A stretch of DNA of 64,000 nt from Yersinia massiliensis CCUG 53443 (GCF_000312485.1 NZ_HE997646.1:222896-286895); one strand, 5' to 3'. Positions 15,282 through 24,826 are shown, counted from the first letter of the stretch. The notes: generated by a model not told the origin, from the sequence alone. Made by a program: numbers and translations.

Positions 15282-17867
15282 TTAAACCTCACAACGTAAT
15301 GGCAAATGACGTATCGGATTAGCCGCTGATGGGGCAGGGGTGTTCGCCAAACTGAACGCTACATTGCATTGCTGGCTAGTATCCCCTCCCCACTTCACTT
15401 TTAGACGACCACTTTCTGGTAGCCCGCTGAGATAGACCTGCCCAGCATCACCAACAATGCTGGTATTCGGCTCTTCACCCGCGATCCCTTCGACGGAAAC
15501 CACGGCACCAAAAGGTATTAATCCGCTACTTTTACTCAAAGTAACTAATACTTGATAACCGACGCGTGTTGCAAAGTTAGCCTTAACCACTGCACCTTTA
15601 GTTGGATAGAGATTTTGGCTTGACTGCGTTATGTCAACCCCCTCAGGTAGGGTTGCCGGATCCAAGCTAATATTATTGCGCTGATAATTTGAGAGATAAG
15701 GCACAACCGCATAACCACGACTGTCCACCTGATTATTACCGCTCATCAACTTACTTCCTCTGGCACCTGGCGCACTGACTAATGCAACGGTATCACCCAA
15801 AGGTTGGCTCAAAGTGACTCCGTCGGCATGTGCCACCACCCCGCCGCTAGCATTCATATTCACCGCGCGGTAGCCACTACCATAGCTATATCCCATATTC
15901 GCCATGCCCTTGCTGCCACGGTAACCAGTATTCACAGACCCCATGTCACTGCTGCCGTCGTTAGACCAGCCTTGTGTCACATTGTAAGAAAGACGGTCAT
16001 CCATCGATGTTCCGTTAATACCCGCCTGATTCTGAACACTACCTTGGTTGTTATTTGTCATCTGATAACTGGCGAAGCTACGGTTAGCCAATGATGAGCC
16101 ACTCAACAAACTTAATGGTACTTGAACGTTCATGGATAACTGCCTGTTTTCCGGCCAGCTATTGTCCCCTTTAATGCGGTCAATACTGTAATTCATGCCG
16201 TAAGTCACCCCGTGATAGCTGTTGCTATAGCCCGCAGTAAGGTTGTTATTGACCTTACCGTTGTCCCAATAGTTATCCCGCATCCCAGAGACATATAGCG
16301 ACCCGAAGTCCCCCATATTCTGAGACAAACGTAACTGGTAACTATTGCGCTTACGGTCTTGTGACCAGGGCAACTGATCGTCGCGTAATTGGTAGCCATT
16401 GCTGTTAACATCGGAAAAACTGTAATAATTACGGGTTGAGTAACGCATTGTCGCGACATCAATTGATGTGCCGGTACTGGCAATATTTTTGGCATAGCGC
16501 AACCGATACGACTCCCCTTTTTGCCGATCATCCACGTCCTTCAGCTTAGCGTTCGACTGAGTGATATCCGCAGACAATGCGCCAAAGTTCCCTAAAGACA
16601 GCCCGCTCCCCACTACGCTTGAGAAGTAATCATCCGCAACCAGTCCACCACCGTACAGCGTGAGATTATAGGGCAAGCCATAAACCAGAGTGCCGAGTCC
16701 AAAGGTTGACTCCTGAGAACCGACAGTGGTACTGCCATTATATTTCCCACCGGTCAGCTCATACTTAAATGCTCCAGGACGTAACATTACCGGCAGTGTT
16801 GAATAGGCGACAGTCTGGGTGCGAACGGAGCCATCAGCTTCCGTTATCGTTACCGTCAAATCACCTGAAGAACCACTCTGCCCCAAGTCATTTAGCGTAA
16901 ACGGGCCTGGTGCAACATAGGTTTGATACACAATGTTGCCATTCTGCCTCACGGTTACCCTCGCATTACTTTGTGCAACACCAGAGATAACCGGAGCAAA
17001 GCCACGCAGATTGTTGGGCAACATCTCTTCGGTTGAGTTAAGTTTGACGCCACGGAACGGAATGCTGTCAAAAACATCCCCGCCACTGCTGCTTTCACCT
17101 GCCAATATTTCAGAATGCCAGGGCTGGATATCCCGCTGCAGGTAACTATTGATGAACTGGGTGTCCTGCGTACTTTCACCCGCACGATTATCGCCATTCG
17201 TCGTATTCCGGCTATGGGTAATCAGGCTGCGTAAACGCCAGGCATCAAAGTTCAATCCCGCCCGTAAGTTGGCAAAGAGGCTTGTTTGCTCTGATGTTCC
17301 CAAGTCTGATTGAGAAGAACGTCGGCTGCGGCTGCCGTTCAAGTTATAATTCAGTAAAAATGCCGGAATACCTTGATTCCACAATGAGGGGTCAACCTGA
17401 TTGCTACTATTTGGCTGCATTGCGACTTGGGGGATACTGATATCCAGCCGCAACTTAGCCAGCGAAAATTGCACCTGTGCATGAGGAATCAGGGCGGGCA
17501 AATCCTCCACAGGCTTATCCACTGGTAAATTTGAGAATGTCGGCAGTGCACTGGTATTCACACCTAACTCATTCAGTAACGCAGGTGTGAGGAGTGGCTC
17601 AACCTTATTCCGAGAGCCTTTTTGGAAAGTGATTGTTTGCTCACCGTGCTCAATCTGATTAATAAATATCGTCACCAGATAGGCCCCTTCAGGCACCTGA
17701 TCGGCAGCCTCAAACTGAGTTAAATCCACTTTTTCAGACTGCTCTTGATCAAGCATTAGCAGCCCGGCATCAAAATAATCCCGGCCCCAAGCAGGCAGAA
17801 CAGACGTAAGTAATATCGCACCCGTAAATATGGGTGAAATTTTTATCCCATTAACGTGCCGTTTCAT
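15282..17867 (-). CDS. Outer membrane fimbrial usher
   Basis: FimD/PapC-family usher that assembles pilins across the outer membrane. It begins MKRHVNGIKISPIFTGAILL (signal peptide), then the N-terminal chaperone-binding domain with YFDAGLLML. The beta-barrel and plug follow, with VYQTYVAPGPFTLNDL and RPGAFKYELTGGKYNG, and then the C-terminal domains ending HLPLRCEV. The length of 861 residues is typical. ATG 17867 is chosen over the upstream TTG. It is one of seven genes transcribed on the minus strand, and the tip-protein gene follows with 1 nt between. Confidence 0.95.
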   Translation of the reverse strand: MKRHVNGIKISPIFTGAILLTSVLPAWGRDYFDAGLLMLDQEQSEKVDLTQFEAADQVPEGAYLVTIFINQIEHGEQTITFQKGSRNKVEPLLTPALLNELGVNTSALPTFSNLPVDKPVEDLPALIPHAQVQFSLAKLRLDISIPQVAMQPNSSNQVDPSLWNQGIPAFLLNYNLNGSRSRRSSQSDLGTSEQTSLFANLRAGLNFDAWRLRSLITHSRNTTNGDNRAGESTQDTQFINSYLQRDIQPWHSEILAGESSSGGDVFDSIPFRGVKLNSTEEMLPNNLRGFAPVISGVAQSNARVTVRQNGNIVYQTYVAPGPFTLNDLGQSGSSGDLTVTITEADGSVRTQTVAYSTLPVMLRPGAFKYELTGGKYNGSTTVGSQESTFGLGTLVYGLPYNLTLYGGGLVADDYFSSVVGSGLSLGNFGALSADITQSNAKLKDVDDRQKGESYRLRYAKNIASTGTSIDVATMRYSTRNYYSFSDVNSNGYQLRDDQLPWSQDRKRNSYQLRLSQNMGDFGSLYVSGMRDNYWDNGKVNNNLTAGYSNSYHGVTYGMNYSIDRIKGDNSWPENRQLSMNVQVPLSLLSGSSLANRSFASYQMTNNNQGSVQNQAGINGTSMDDRLSYNVTQGWSNDGSSDMGSVNTGYRGSKGMANMGYSYGSGYRAVNMNASGGVVAHADGVTLSQPLGDTVALVSAPGARGSKLMSGNNQVDSRGYAVVPYLSNYQRNNISLDPATLPEGVDITQSSQNLYPTKGAVVKANFATRVGYQVLVTLSKSSGLIPFGAVVSVEGIAGEEPNTSIVGDAGQVYLSGLPESGRLKVKWGGDTSQQCNVAFSLANTPAPSAANPIRHLPLRCEV

Positions 17868-17972
17868 AATATTTAGCTCAACCTGGTTTATCTGTTTTGC
17901 CAATACACAAAATTGGAATTAAAAACATATAATTAACCAGCAGTTAAAATAAGTTTGTCGGTAAACTGGCTA

Positions 17973-18752
17973 TCAATATCGAGATGAGCCAGTAAGTGAT
18001 TTTTGTTGTTGTAACGGCGTACTCCATGCTGACTCATCAAGCAATTGCCACTCAACTGGCCCCTTTGTACCCGCAGGCAAGTTATAGCGTTGCTGTCCTT
18101 TTGGTGGAACCATCAGACGCATAGCCGCGTTATCAAACAAATAGTTACCAACTTTTAACCGAGAAAATGTCAACCAAAACGGCGTTGGGTTTTCAGCAAC
18201 CAGCGTATTACCTTCCAGATGGAAGCGTAATTGTGAGGCAGCACCTGCCACCCCACTGTCCGGCAGGCTGGACGGGCGGTAAAAGAGTTTAAGATTACTG
18301 ACAACAGCTAACGTTAATTGACCGCCGTTTTGCGCCATATTCGCAGGTGTCGATGGGATAGCCTTGGTAGCAATATAAAATACTGACTCCCGATCCTGTG
18401 CTAGCTCCCCTCCGGTACGCCGAATACGCAAGGTCAAATCACTATTAGGCTCTAGTCGTTGCAGCGGCGGAGTGACAATAAAGGGCATCGGAGTAACAAC
18501 TTTGCCCTGCGGTGCAACGCCGCCAGTTTGAGGATCCATATTCCGAATCCAAGATTGCATTAAAAAAGGCTGATCACTTTTGTTATAGACGGTTAATGCA
18601 ACACCCTGACTGGCATTGTCTGGGTAAATAACCCGCATCACATAAAAGGAAATACCTTTAAGTTCAGCCTGATTTGCGCTCACCGATAAACTATTGAGCA
18701 TCAGTAAGCTCCCGATCATTATTAATGACAGGCGAGTCCAGAAACTTTTCAT
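17973..18752 (-). CDS. Periplasmic fimbrial chaperone (third of three)
   Basis: PapD-like chaperone, 259 residues, with a signal peptide (cleavage near SVSA|NQ). Domain 1 carries the conserved Arg in FYVMRVIYP, a TPPLQRLEPNSDLTLRI segment and the G1 donor strand region. The Lys anchor is in NLKLFYRP near residue 157. Between strands it has an insertion (NMDPQTGGVAPQGKVVTPMP) not seen in the other two chaperones. GGAGAG precedes its ATG, and 14 nt separate it from the previous chaperone gene. Confidence 0.92.
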   Translation of the reverse strand: MKSFWTRLSLIMIGSLLMLNSLSVSANQAELKGISFYVMRVIYPDNASQGVALTVYNKSDQPFLMQSWIRNMDPQTGGVAPQGKVVTPMPFIVTPPLQRLEPNSDLTLRIRRTGGELAQDRESVFYIATKAIPSTPANMAQNGGQLTLAVVSNLKLFYRPSSLPDSGVAGAASQLRFHLEGNTLVAENPTPFWLTFSRLKVGNYLFDNAAMRLMVPPKGQQRYNLPAGTKGPVEWQLLDESAWSTPLQQQKSLTGSSRY

Positions 18753-18766
18753 TTACTCTCCAGAAA

Positions 18767-19483
18767 TTATGGCGGTAAATATTCGCATTTCGACGAGAGG
18801 ATCCCGTGATCGGTAATCATTCGCCAGTCAGCCATTACCAATGGTGAAATAGCTGGATAAACTTGATTACTGTGAGGGGCAATCATTGCTGGGTGCTTCT
18901 CGAAACTAACGGCGCGATGATTAATATTCAATTGCCCCAACGTTAAATAATAAGGTGTAGGATTTTCTACACGGATACCCTCAGCGACTTGGGTAAATTG
19001 TAATTTGCAATAAGCGTCTTCCGGGGTCATATTCAACCCATCGGGGCGATAGAACAGCTTAATCAAAAAACGAACTCCCATTGATAACTGAGCCTGCTCT
19101 GTTAACTCAGAGGCTTGAGCAGGAATCGCCAGAACAGATAAATAAAATACCGATTCATTTTGCTGCGATAATGTTCCTTCATTCTGGCGTATAATACGCA
19201 GCAAATTACGGCTATTAGGCTCCAGCCGAAATAATGGTGGTGTTACGATAAATGGTGCTGCTTGCTTATTATCTGGACCCAGTTGAACCAGAGACTGAAT
19301 TAAATAAGTTTTATCGCCATCATTCTTAACCAGAACAGTGCGCGCTCGATCAGTTTCATTAAATACGACCCGCGTTTGTCCAAGGCTTATTCCGCCATCA
19401 GCAGCAAAAGCGATATTTCCCCAGAGGCTAAGGAGTAAGCAACTAATAAGTTGCAGGCCTCGGAAACGAAAGGCTCGAATCAT
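18767..19483 (-). CDS. Periplasmic fimbrial chaperone (second of three)
   Basis: PapD-like chaperone, 238 residues, with a signal peptide ending near AFA|AD. The subunit-anchoring Arg is in QTRVVFNETDR and the Lys in LIKLFYRPDGL near 144. The conserved TPPLFRLEPNSRNLLRI is present. It is distinct from the flanking chaperones, so the locus carries three non-identical assembly chaperones for at most three subunits. It starts 10 nt after the second pilin gene. Confidence 0.93.
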   Translation of the reverse strand: MIRAFRFRGLQLISCLLLSLWGNIAFAADGGISLGQTRVVFNETDRARTVLVKNDGDKTYLIQSLVQLGPDNKQAAPFIVTPPLFRLEPNSRNLLRIIRQNEGTLSQQNESVFYLSVLAIPAQASELTEQAQLSMGVRFLIKLFYRPDGLNMTPEDAYCKLQFTQVAEGIRVENPTPYYLTLGQLNINHRAVSFEKHPAMIAPHSNQVYPAISPLVMADWRMITDHGILSSKCEYLPP

Positions 19484-19492
19484 AATGCGCTC

Positions 19493-20029
19493 TTAATCGT
19501 AAAGAAAATTGAAGGTAACTCGAGCAATGAGCTTACCGGTGGTTGGGTTACAGCCCCCCGAATCAATACAGGATACCCCTGCGGAAAATGCCATAGCGGC
19601 TCCTGTGGCTGGCGGAACTATTCCTTGAAATTGGAGCTTGTCACCATGGCTAACGGTATTCATGTTTTGAGTTAGCAGCACACCAACCCCTTGAGCGTCT
19701 GAGTCAGCGTCACGAAACAGCCATTTACCATCATTACCATCACCATTTCCAGTGACCTGGATAACAGGCTTTTGGCTACTAGGTGCCGTCCCGCTACAAT
19801 TTTGTACTTCCAGAGAGAAAGTATTGGATGCAGCCACGGCTCCCGATAACAACGAGCTTGTTTGGACACTCCCCAAATGCAAAACCTCTTGATCTAGCTT
19901 AATTTCGCAAGTTCCAGGAACAATGGTGGCACGGAAATCCACTGTTTCAGCAGCTTGTACCGGCATAGCGACTACGCCGATGAAGAGGCTCGCAGAACCC
20001 GCATTACGGCACCACTTTAGTAAAGGCAT
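19493..20029 (-). CDS. Minor fimbrial subunit
   Basis: Pilin-type subunit, 178 residues. The signal peptide ends near VQA|AE and is followed by a donor-strand region (ETVDFRATIVPGTCEI). One cysteine pair is typical of pilins; a second pair (VSCIDSGGCNP) lies near the C-terminus. The final strand LIARVTFNFLYD has the penultimate tyrosine recognised by chaperones. ATG 20029 follows GGAGG by five bases and overlaps the end of the upstream chaperone gene by 26 nt. A minor or adaptor role is inferred from position. Confidence 0.85.
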   Translation of the reverse strand: MPLLKWCRNAGSASLFIGVVAMPVQAAETVDFRATIVPGTCEIKLDQEVLHLGSVQTSSLLSGAVAASNTFSLEVQNCSGTAPSSQKPVIQVTGNGDGNDGKWLFRDADSDAQGVGVLLTQNMNTVSHGDKLQFQGIVPPATGAAMAFSAGVSCIDSGGCNPTTGKLIARVTFNFLYD

Positions 20030-20720
20030 CGATACCTCCAAGATCGTTGATCACCCGCCAACGGATCTCCCCTTGTTTAACTTTGGTCGGGAAGATATGA
20101 CTACTGAAAGGGGCAATCATACTGGCTTCGGGGCTCGCCAAAGATAGCGCCTCTCCGGCAAAACTGATGCCAGCAAAGTTAATAAAATAGGGTGAGGCGT
20201 TATAAACCTGTAGTCCCTCTTTCACTGCGGTAAATTGTAAATTCTTATGGGCATTGGCGGCAGTCGGGGCTAATCCAGCAGGGCGATAAAATAGCTTGAT
20301 GATGTTCGCAACGCCCAGTTTTATTTCACCGCCAACGCTTTGTTGCTGATCTTCTCCTGCTCCTGCAACGCTACCGGGTATAGCCCGAGCATTAATATAG
20401 AAAACCGATTCACGATCACTGGGCAAAGACCCGCCTTTAGCAGAAATCCGAATTTGGTTGCTACTATTTGGTTCGAGGCGAAATAACGGAGGAGTGACCA
20501 AAAAAGGGGCGACTCCGTTTCCATCAATAGAAGCGCTGACGGTGGTCTGTACCAAATAAGGAGCATCTGGTTGCGTATTACGCAAAGTCAGTGAAACACT
20601 CGATGCACCCTGTGGGTAAATCAACCGAGTGGCACTAATACCAAATCCGCCAGCCTGAGAGGTTTGACTGGCAGTCAAACCAACAAATATTAAAGACAGT
20701 GTGCGAAATAAAAATTTCAT
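20004..20720 (-). CDS. Periplasmic fimbrial chaperone (first of three)
   Basis: PapD-like chaperone, 238 residues, with a signal peptide ending near SQA|GG. It shows ISATRLIYPQGASSVSL with the anchoring Arg, TPPLFRLEPNSSNQIRI, and the Lys anchor in IIKLFYRPAGL. It lies directly after the first pilin gene, the usual place for the dedicated chaperone of the major subunit. Its 3' end overlaps the next pilin gene by 26 nt. Confidence 0.94.
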   Translation of the reverse strand: MKFLFRTLSLIFVGLTASQTSQAGGFGISATRLIYPQGASSVSLTLRNTQPDAPYLVQTTVSASIDGNGVAPFLVTPPLFRLEPNSSNQIRISAKGGSLPSDRESVFYINARAIPGSVAGAGEDQQQSVGGEIKLGVANIIKLFYRPAGLAPTAANAHKNLQFTAVKEGLQVYNASPYFINFAGISFAGEALSLASPEASMIAPFSSHIFPTKVKQGEIRWRVINDLGGIDAFTKVVP

Positions 20721-20778
20721 TACTCAAACTCCTCTTGCCTGATGGCAGGGAGTTATCATCACCTGCCATCAGAAATGG

Positions 20779-21342
20779 TTAGTTATAAACGAAGCTAAAT
20801 GTAATTGGCGCACTAATCGTTGTATTTTCGATCTCTGCCTTATTAGTGGTATTGCTAGCTAACGCGGCACTTAAAGAAATCGATTTTTCGAAATCTCCAG
20901 CTCCCGGCGGGTCACCCGCAGTACCGACAAGAATAGACTCCCCACTTTGTAGGATATTGCCTGTACCGTTATGTTTGATCATGACACCAACATTAGAACT
21001 ATTATCTCTGTTAAAGATATTGCTATCGCCGCCACTCAATGTGGAACCCGAAATAAGCAAGCTCGCAGTATCATTCTCCGCTAATGGTGTCCCACAATTC
21101 ATCAGTCTCACATCAAAGTTTTGTGCTGTCGTATCAATAAAAGTATTAGCGGCAGTGAAAATGCCTGCGGAGTGGTTATTCAAATTCAATCGATCAGTGA
21201 CCGAGACATCACAGGTAGCACTTACGATGCTAGCCTCTATCGTTATCATGGCATTACGACCAGATTCTGCTGCAAAGGCCGTCCCAGTCGAAGCCAACAA
21301 TAACAAAGCGGCAGGTGATAAAGTTAACAGTGTTGTACGCAT
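20779..21342 (-). CDS. Major fimbrial subunit (putative)
   Basis: Pilin of 187 residues with a signal peptide (cleavage near AFA|AE). The donor strand is ITIEASIVSATCDVSV; the disulphide pair is completed by LMNCG, and the final strand is ISAPITFSFVYN. It is the first gene of the operon, with GAGGAA upstream of the ATG, so it is the likely major shaft subunit. The codon composition is more AT-rich than the core genes. The operon order is pilin, chaperone, pilin, chaperone, chaperone, usher, tip. Confidence 0.88.
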   Translation of the reverse strand: MRTTLLTLSPAALLLLASTGTAFAAESGRNAMITIEASIVSATCDVSVTDRLNLNNHSAGIFTAANTFIDTTAQNFDVRLMNCGTPLAENDTASLLISGSTLSGGDSNIFNRDNSSNVGVMIKHNGTGNILQSGESILVGTAGDPPGAGDFEKSISLSAALASNTTNKAEIENTTISAPITFSFVYN

Positions 21343-21833
21343 GTATTTATTCCTCTAGTGACACGTTGATTAAGGATTTGAGTGTGTCCTAGAGGGAGCT
21401 AAAAATTTAATGATTTAGTCTAATTAAGGTGGAGTTAAGACTCTTCAGGTTTACCTTCAATAAAAATAAACTTGTAACATATTGATTTATAATGCGCTTA
21501 ACTTCTTTCTTAATTGTATTCTTCAATACAGACAATGCAGAATAACAGTCCGAATATGTTTGAAACATGACAGTTAATTCCATCAATTGGGGTTATGTGT
21601 TGAAGTCAGCTACCTGAGATAGCCCAGCTTTATGACTGATATCTTTTCAGGTTCTCTAACCCCAATAAACAGCATAAAGACAATTAACAGATAATGGAGC
21701 TTGCACATGGCGCTCTCCTCCAGAGGACATAATCAGTATGCCGGAATGCATGGTTCGCGTTGACGGGTTACTGGCAGGAGGCTGACCAGTAATAATATCC
21801 TCAGTATGCTAATAGGCCACTATTGCTAAAAGG
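21343..21833. other. Fimbrial operon promoter region
   Basis: 491 bp of AT-rich DNA between the fimbrial operon and the regulator genes. I see no ORF worth reporting, no clear inverted repeats of the type used by fim switches and no recombinase gene nearby. Short palindromes such as GAGTTAAGACTC are present. It should hold the fimbrial promoter and the sites for the adjacent regulators. Confidence 0.4.
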
Positions 21834-22310
21834 CTAACTCTCGCGATCTCCTAAAACCTTAGAGCAGTACACATAGGGCATGGTTTTAGTCGAAATATAA
21901 TAACTTCCGTTACGATTTTTAGTGAAGAAAGCAGCCATCGGATAGTCATCAACTAAATAAAACCTCGATAACATCAGATCTGAAAATAAGGATTCATTAA
22001 CATTATTAGTTTCACTCACCCAGTTCCTCTTCGATGTTAATAACAAATCATCATTAATCGCTGTTACATCAAAAAAGGTTCTACGACTTATCGTGCCTAT
22101 TTTTTCATTATTTTTATAAACAACGCCATCAATATAGATAATTCCATTTTTATTATTCATAGAAAATTCGACCATAAGTTTTGTTATTAGTCCTAATTCT
22201 TTCCTATGAATGGTCAGATTCGCATTACAATTAATAACATCATTTTTATAGTATCTAATTTTTAGCAAAAAAAATGAAATGAAATAGACAAACAAGATAG
22301 ACAGTATCAT
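21834..22310 (-). CDS. FidL-like membrane protein A
   Basis: 158 residues. An N-terminal membrane anchor (ILSILFVYFISFFLLKIRYY) is followed by a periplasmic domain with NGIIYIDGVVYKN, ISRRTFFDV and a C-terminal YVYCSK; an early INCNANL cysteine may pair with it. The pattern of a Gly-rich strand, an (S/T)RRT(F/L)F motif and paired cysteines matches the second 158-residue protein at 23325-23801 and the FidL-like family (fidL next to marT in Salmonella SPI-3). The role is unknown. By analogy with ToxS/PsaF it may modulate a membrane-bound regulator. Confidence 0.6.
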   Translation of the reverse strand: MILSILFVYFISFFLLKIRYYKNDVINCNANLTIHRKELGLITKLMVEFSMNNKNGIIYIDGVVYKNNEKIGTISRRTFFDVTAINDDLLLTSKRNWVSETNNVNESLFSDLMLSRFYLVDDYPMAAFFTKNRNGSYYISTKTMPYVYCSKVLGDRES

Positions 22311-22400
22311 TTCAGTATGAAATAAATTTTATTCACAAGAGCAATATCGTTCATCAAAGCAAAACCTTATCATCTTAAATTAATTTATTTTTACGTCTAT

Positions 22401-22934
22401 TTAAAAATAGTGAATTTTATTTTTTTCAATCCAAAGATATAGCCCTTGATTATTAATGACGTTTATCTTCCTCATGACATTTCGTTTATGAGTACTAATG
22501 GTTTTCTCACTTAGATTCAGCAAAAGAGAAGCCGTCTTAGTGGTAATACCATTATAAAAAAATTCGCAAATTTTTATTTGAGTTGACGTTAATTTAATAA
22601 CTCCACGATCATTACAGATAACATCATGCCCGTGACCATGCTTTAGCATATTAGCGATTGTATATTCAACTTTACGAATTAATTGATTAACACTGTCATT
22701 TCTAAAAATGACAACTTCCGAAGACAGCTCTTTTGCCATATGTTTTTTGTCTCTAATTTCAAGAGTAACGCTGACATTCTCACAAAGGGATATAGTGATA
22801 AAGCCATCATCACTTTCATTACCAAGGCTCGTAGTCTTAACCAATAAGCATACTTTAAGGCGGCTCTTAAACAAATGATACAACCCATATGAAAAAAAAT
22901 TATCATGGTCAGATATCGTTATCATGCAGCGCAT
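22401..22934 (-). CDS. LuxR-type transcription regulator
   Basis: 177 residues. The C-terminal LuxR helix-turn-helix is clear: LTSTQIKICEFFYNGITTKT, then ASLLLNLSEKTISTHKRNVMRKINV. The N-terminal 100 residues do not show a canonical phospho-acceptor receiver motif, as in RcsA-like or FimW-like regulators. It is very AT-rich, and the gene order places it between the two FidL-like genes and next to the fimbrial operon. It is therefore a candidate regulator of the fimbriae, which is inferred from context only. Confidence 0.75.
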   Translation of the reverse strand: MRCMITISDHDNFFSYGLYHLFKSRLKVCLLVKTTSLGNESDDGFITISLCENVSVTLEIRDKKHMAKELSSEVVIFRNDSVNQLIRKVEYTIANMLKHGHGHDVICNDRGVIKLTSTQIKICEFFYNGITTKTASLLLNLSEKTISTHKRNVMRKINVINNQGLYLWIEKNKIHYF

Positions 22935-23324
22935 AGAAATGTACTCTTAACTTGAATTAAAAAATTAGGGCAGCAATTAAAACATAAGCAAAAAAATAAT
23001 ATAAATCATAAGGTCTTAATAAAAATTAATTAATGAAGTTATGCAGAGAGGTTCATATCAAAGTGTCACAAGAAAAAACATAACTCATTGAAATATAAAA
23101 TAATTATTTAATTTTTTTGTGTGGGGATTTCACTAAAACTGTGGGAGAAAGATGGTTTTTTGTTGAGCAGAATTTAACCCAGTTAAGACTAGGTTAATAT
23201 TCAAAGTAACGAACATGACCATGAAAACAAATAATAATGATATAGGTTGTAATAAAAAACCCTTAAATATCTCTAAGTTAAATTGTCGAAGCCATGCCGC
23301 CATTTAAGCAGAAAACCCAATAAA
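22935..23324. other. AT-rich gap with probable luxR-type promoter
   Basis: 390 bp of strongly AT-rich DNA with no convincing ORF. It presumably contains the promoter of the LuxR-type gene. Such DNA is typical of horizontally acquired, H-NS-bound regions; this is inferred from composition. Confidence 0.35.
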
Positions 23325-23801
23325 CTAATCCTTATTACATAGAAAACTTGCCACATTATTAGACTCGATAATATAATTATTATTGTTAATTCTATAAATA
23401 GAAATCAAGAGATTACTCCCTACTTGAGACATAAAACTAGGTAGCATCTGCTCAAGGTCAGTTCGGCTCACTTCGTCTGAAAGACTAATCTCAATGCCAG
23501 TAAAAGTCAGAACCGTTTTATTATCAATATCAGAGATATTAAATAGTGTCTTCCTAGTTAATTGATAGGGTATGTTATTGTTAGTAACAATTCCATTTAT
23601 TATCATATAACCAGTTTTACTATATAGATTTATTTCAACATTGGACTTGATGTTGAAATTTTTACTGTACGTATAATGCACACCATGGCAATTTAGTTTT
23701 TTATTGTTATTATCCGCTAAAAAATAAGCATAGGCAATAGCGGAAACAATCATGATGACTGATATGAAAATCAGCAATATATATTTAGTATTTAATTTCA
23801 T
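23325..23801 (-). CDS. FidL-like membrane protein B
   Basis: 158 residues, the same length as the paralogue at 21834-22310. The membrane segment is YILLIFISVIMIVSAIAYAYF (residues 6-26), followed by a periplasmic domain with LNCHGVHYTY, GYMIINGIVTNN, LTRKTLFNI and a C-terminal ASFLCNKD. ATG 23801 follows GGTGG by five bases; upstream in-frame ATG codons lack a ribosome site. It lies directly downstream of the MarT/PsaE-like gene, the same order as marT-fidL, so it may sense or stabilise that regulator in the periplasm. Confidence 0.65.
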   Translation of the reverse strand: MKLNTKYILLIFISVIMIVSAIAYAYFLADNNNKKLNCHGVHYTYSKNFNIKSNVEINLYSKTGYMIINGIVTNNNIPYQLTRKTLFNISDIDNKTVLTFTGIEISLSDEVSRTDLEQMLPSFMSQVGSNLLISIYRINNNNYIIESNNVASFLCNKD

Positions 23802-23957
23802 TAAAACCACCATGATTGACGAATATTTCAGTTCTACAATTATTCTTCTTACTATAATTAACTTCAAACTCGCAAGAAATGACTGATATTGTAGGATGTC
23901 TTATTGTATAGTTTAAGTAAATATAAGGGTAAGTATTACATTCTAATGATTGCTCAC

Positions 23958-24584
23958 TTAGAAACGTATTAATTTTTCCTGACTTTCCAAGTTATGTAAA
24001 TCAGTGCTGGTGAATATACTGCACCCATCAATTTTTGATAAAAATGTGAAGTTTTTAGGGTAGTCGATTATACGCTTAGGAATACTTTTATGGATAAAAT
24101 AAAATACAGCACCAAATAAAATCAAAACAGATGCGGATAGCAATACTATATTATATTTATTTTTGGTTGCTATTTTTTTATCTTGTTGCTGAGGAGCAAT
24201 ATTCTCGACAATAACTTCATCTTCTTCAGGGGCAGGGTCAATCTCAACTTCGCATTCTGCAACTTTAGTGACGGTAAAGATAAACCCTTTTCCTCTTACA
24301 GTCGTGATGGTTTCACCAGACAACCCGATATCTTGCAATGCTTTACGTAATAATGAAATGTTTTGATACAGAGTATTCGGTGTGACATTCACACCATTAT
24401 CACCCCAAGCAATTAAATACAAATCACTTTGCGATATTATCACTCCAACTCTATTAACAAACGCCTCTAGTAATTGTGCTGTTGGCACGTTGAGTTTAAT
24501 GCGAGCACCACCCAAAGAGGATAAGAGGGTACCACTTTCTGGGTAAAATGAAATATTATCATTTATAGTATAACATTTACTCAT
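23958..24584 (-). CDS. Membrane-bound winged-helix regulator (MarT/PsaE/ToxR-like)
   Basis: 208 residues. The cytoplasmic N-terminus is an OmpR/PhoB-type winged helix with LNVPTAQLLEAFVNRVGVII, TPNTLYQNISLLRKAL and TTVRGKGFIF. An acidic linker is followed by one membrane segment (IVLLSASVLILFGAVFYFI, about residues 145-163) and a short periplasmic tail with a cysteine. This architecture matches ToxR, CadC, MarT and Yersinia PsaE. Next to FidL-like genes and a fimbrial operon it is a likely activator of surface-structure genes. ATG 24584 is preferred to TTG 24599. Confidence 0.8.
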   Translation of the reverse strand: MSKCYTINDNISFYPESGTLLSSLGGARIKLNVPTAQLLEAFVNRVGVIISQSDLYLIAWGDNGVNVTPNTLYQNISLLRKALQDIGLSGETITTVRGKGFIFTVTKVAECEVEIDPAPEEDEVIVENIAPQQQDKKIATKNKYNIVLLSASVLILFGAVFYFIHKSIPKRIIDYPKNFTFLSKIDGCSIFTSTDLHNLESQEKLIRF

Positions 24585-24814
24585 GCCAATTATTTCCAAT
24601 GATACGTATCAAAAATTTATTATAGATAGCCAGCAATAATAATCAATAAAAGAGAACATTGCGATGGCAAATCTACCAAGGGTTAATTTTGTAGATATTC
24701 CATAATAGCCTTTCTCTTTTTTCGAGAACGTAATTTGCTTTTTCCGTCCGTGAAGATCAATGATGCATTCATACAACCGCAAAGCAGGACCGCTAACAGG
24801 CTGTGTCTTAGAGG

Positions 24815-24820
24815 TATAAT
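24815..24820 (+). promoter_or_regulatory. Perfect -10 box immediately before the GNAT gene
   Basis: TATAAT ends 7 bp before the ATG at 24827, so transcription could begin at the start codon itself, giving a leaderless mRNA. The -35 (CTAACA, 16 bp upstream) is weak. A GAGG at 24811 is too far away for normal initiation. Confidence 0.4.
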
Positions 24821-24826
24821 CGAAGT

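Noticed and set aside
21343-21833. Phase-variable (invertible) fimbrial promoter
   Set aside because: I looked for flanking inverted repeats and a nearby recombinase gene and saw neither.
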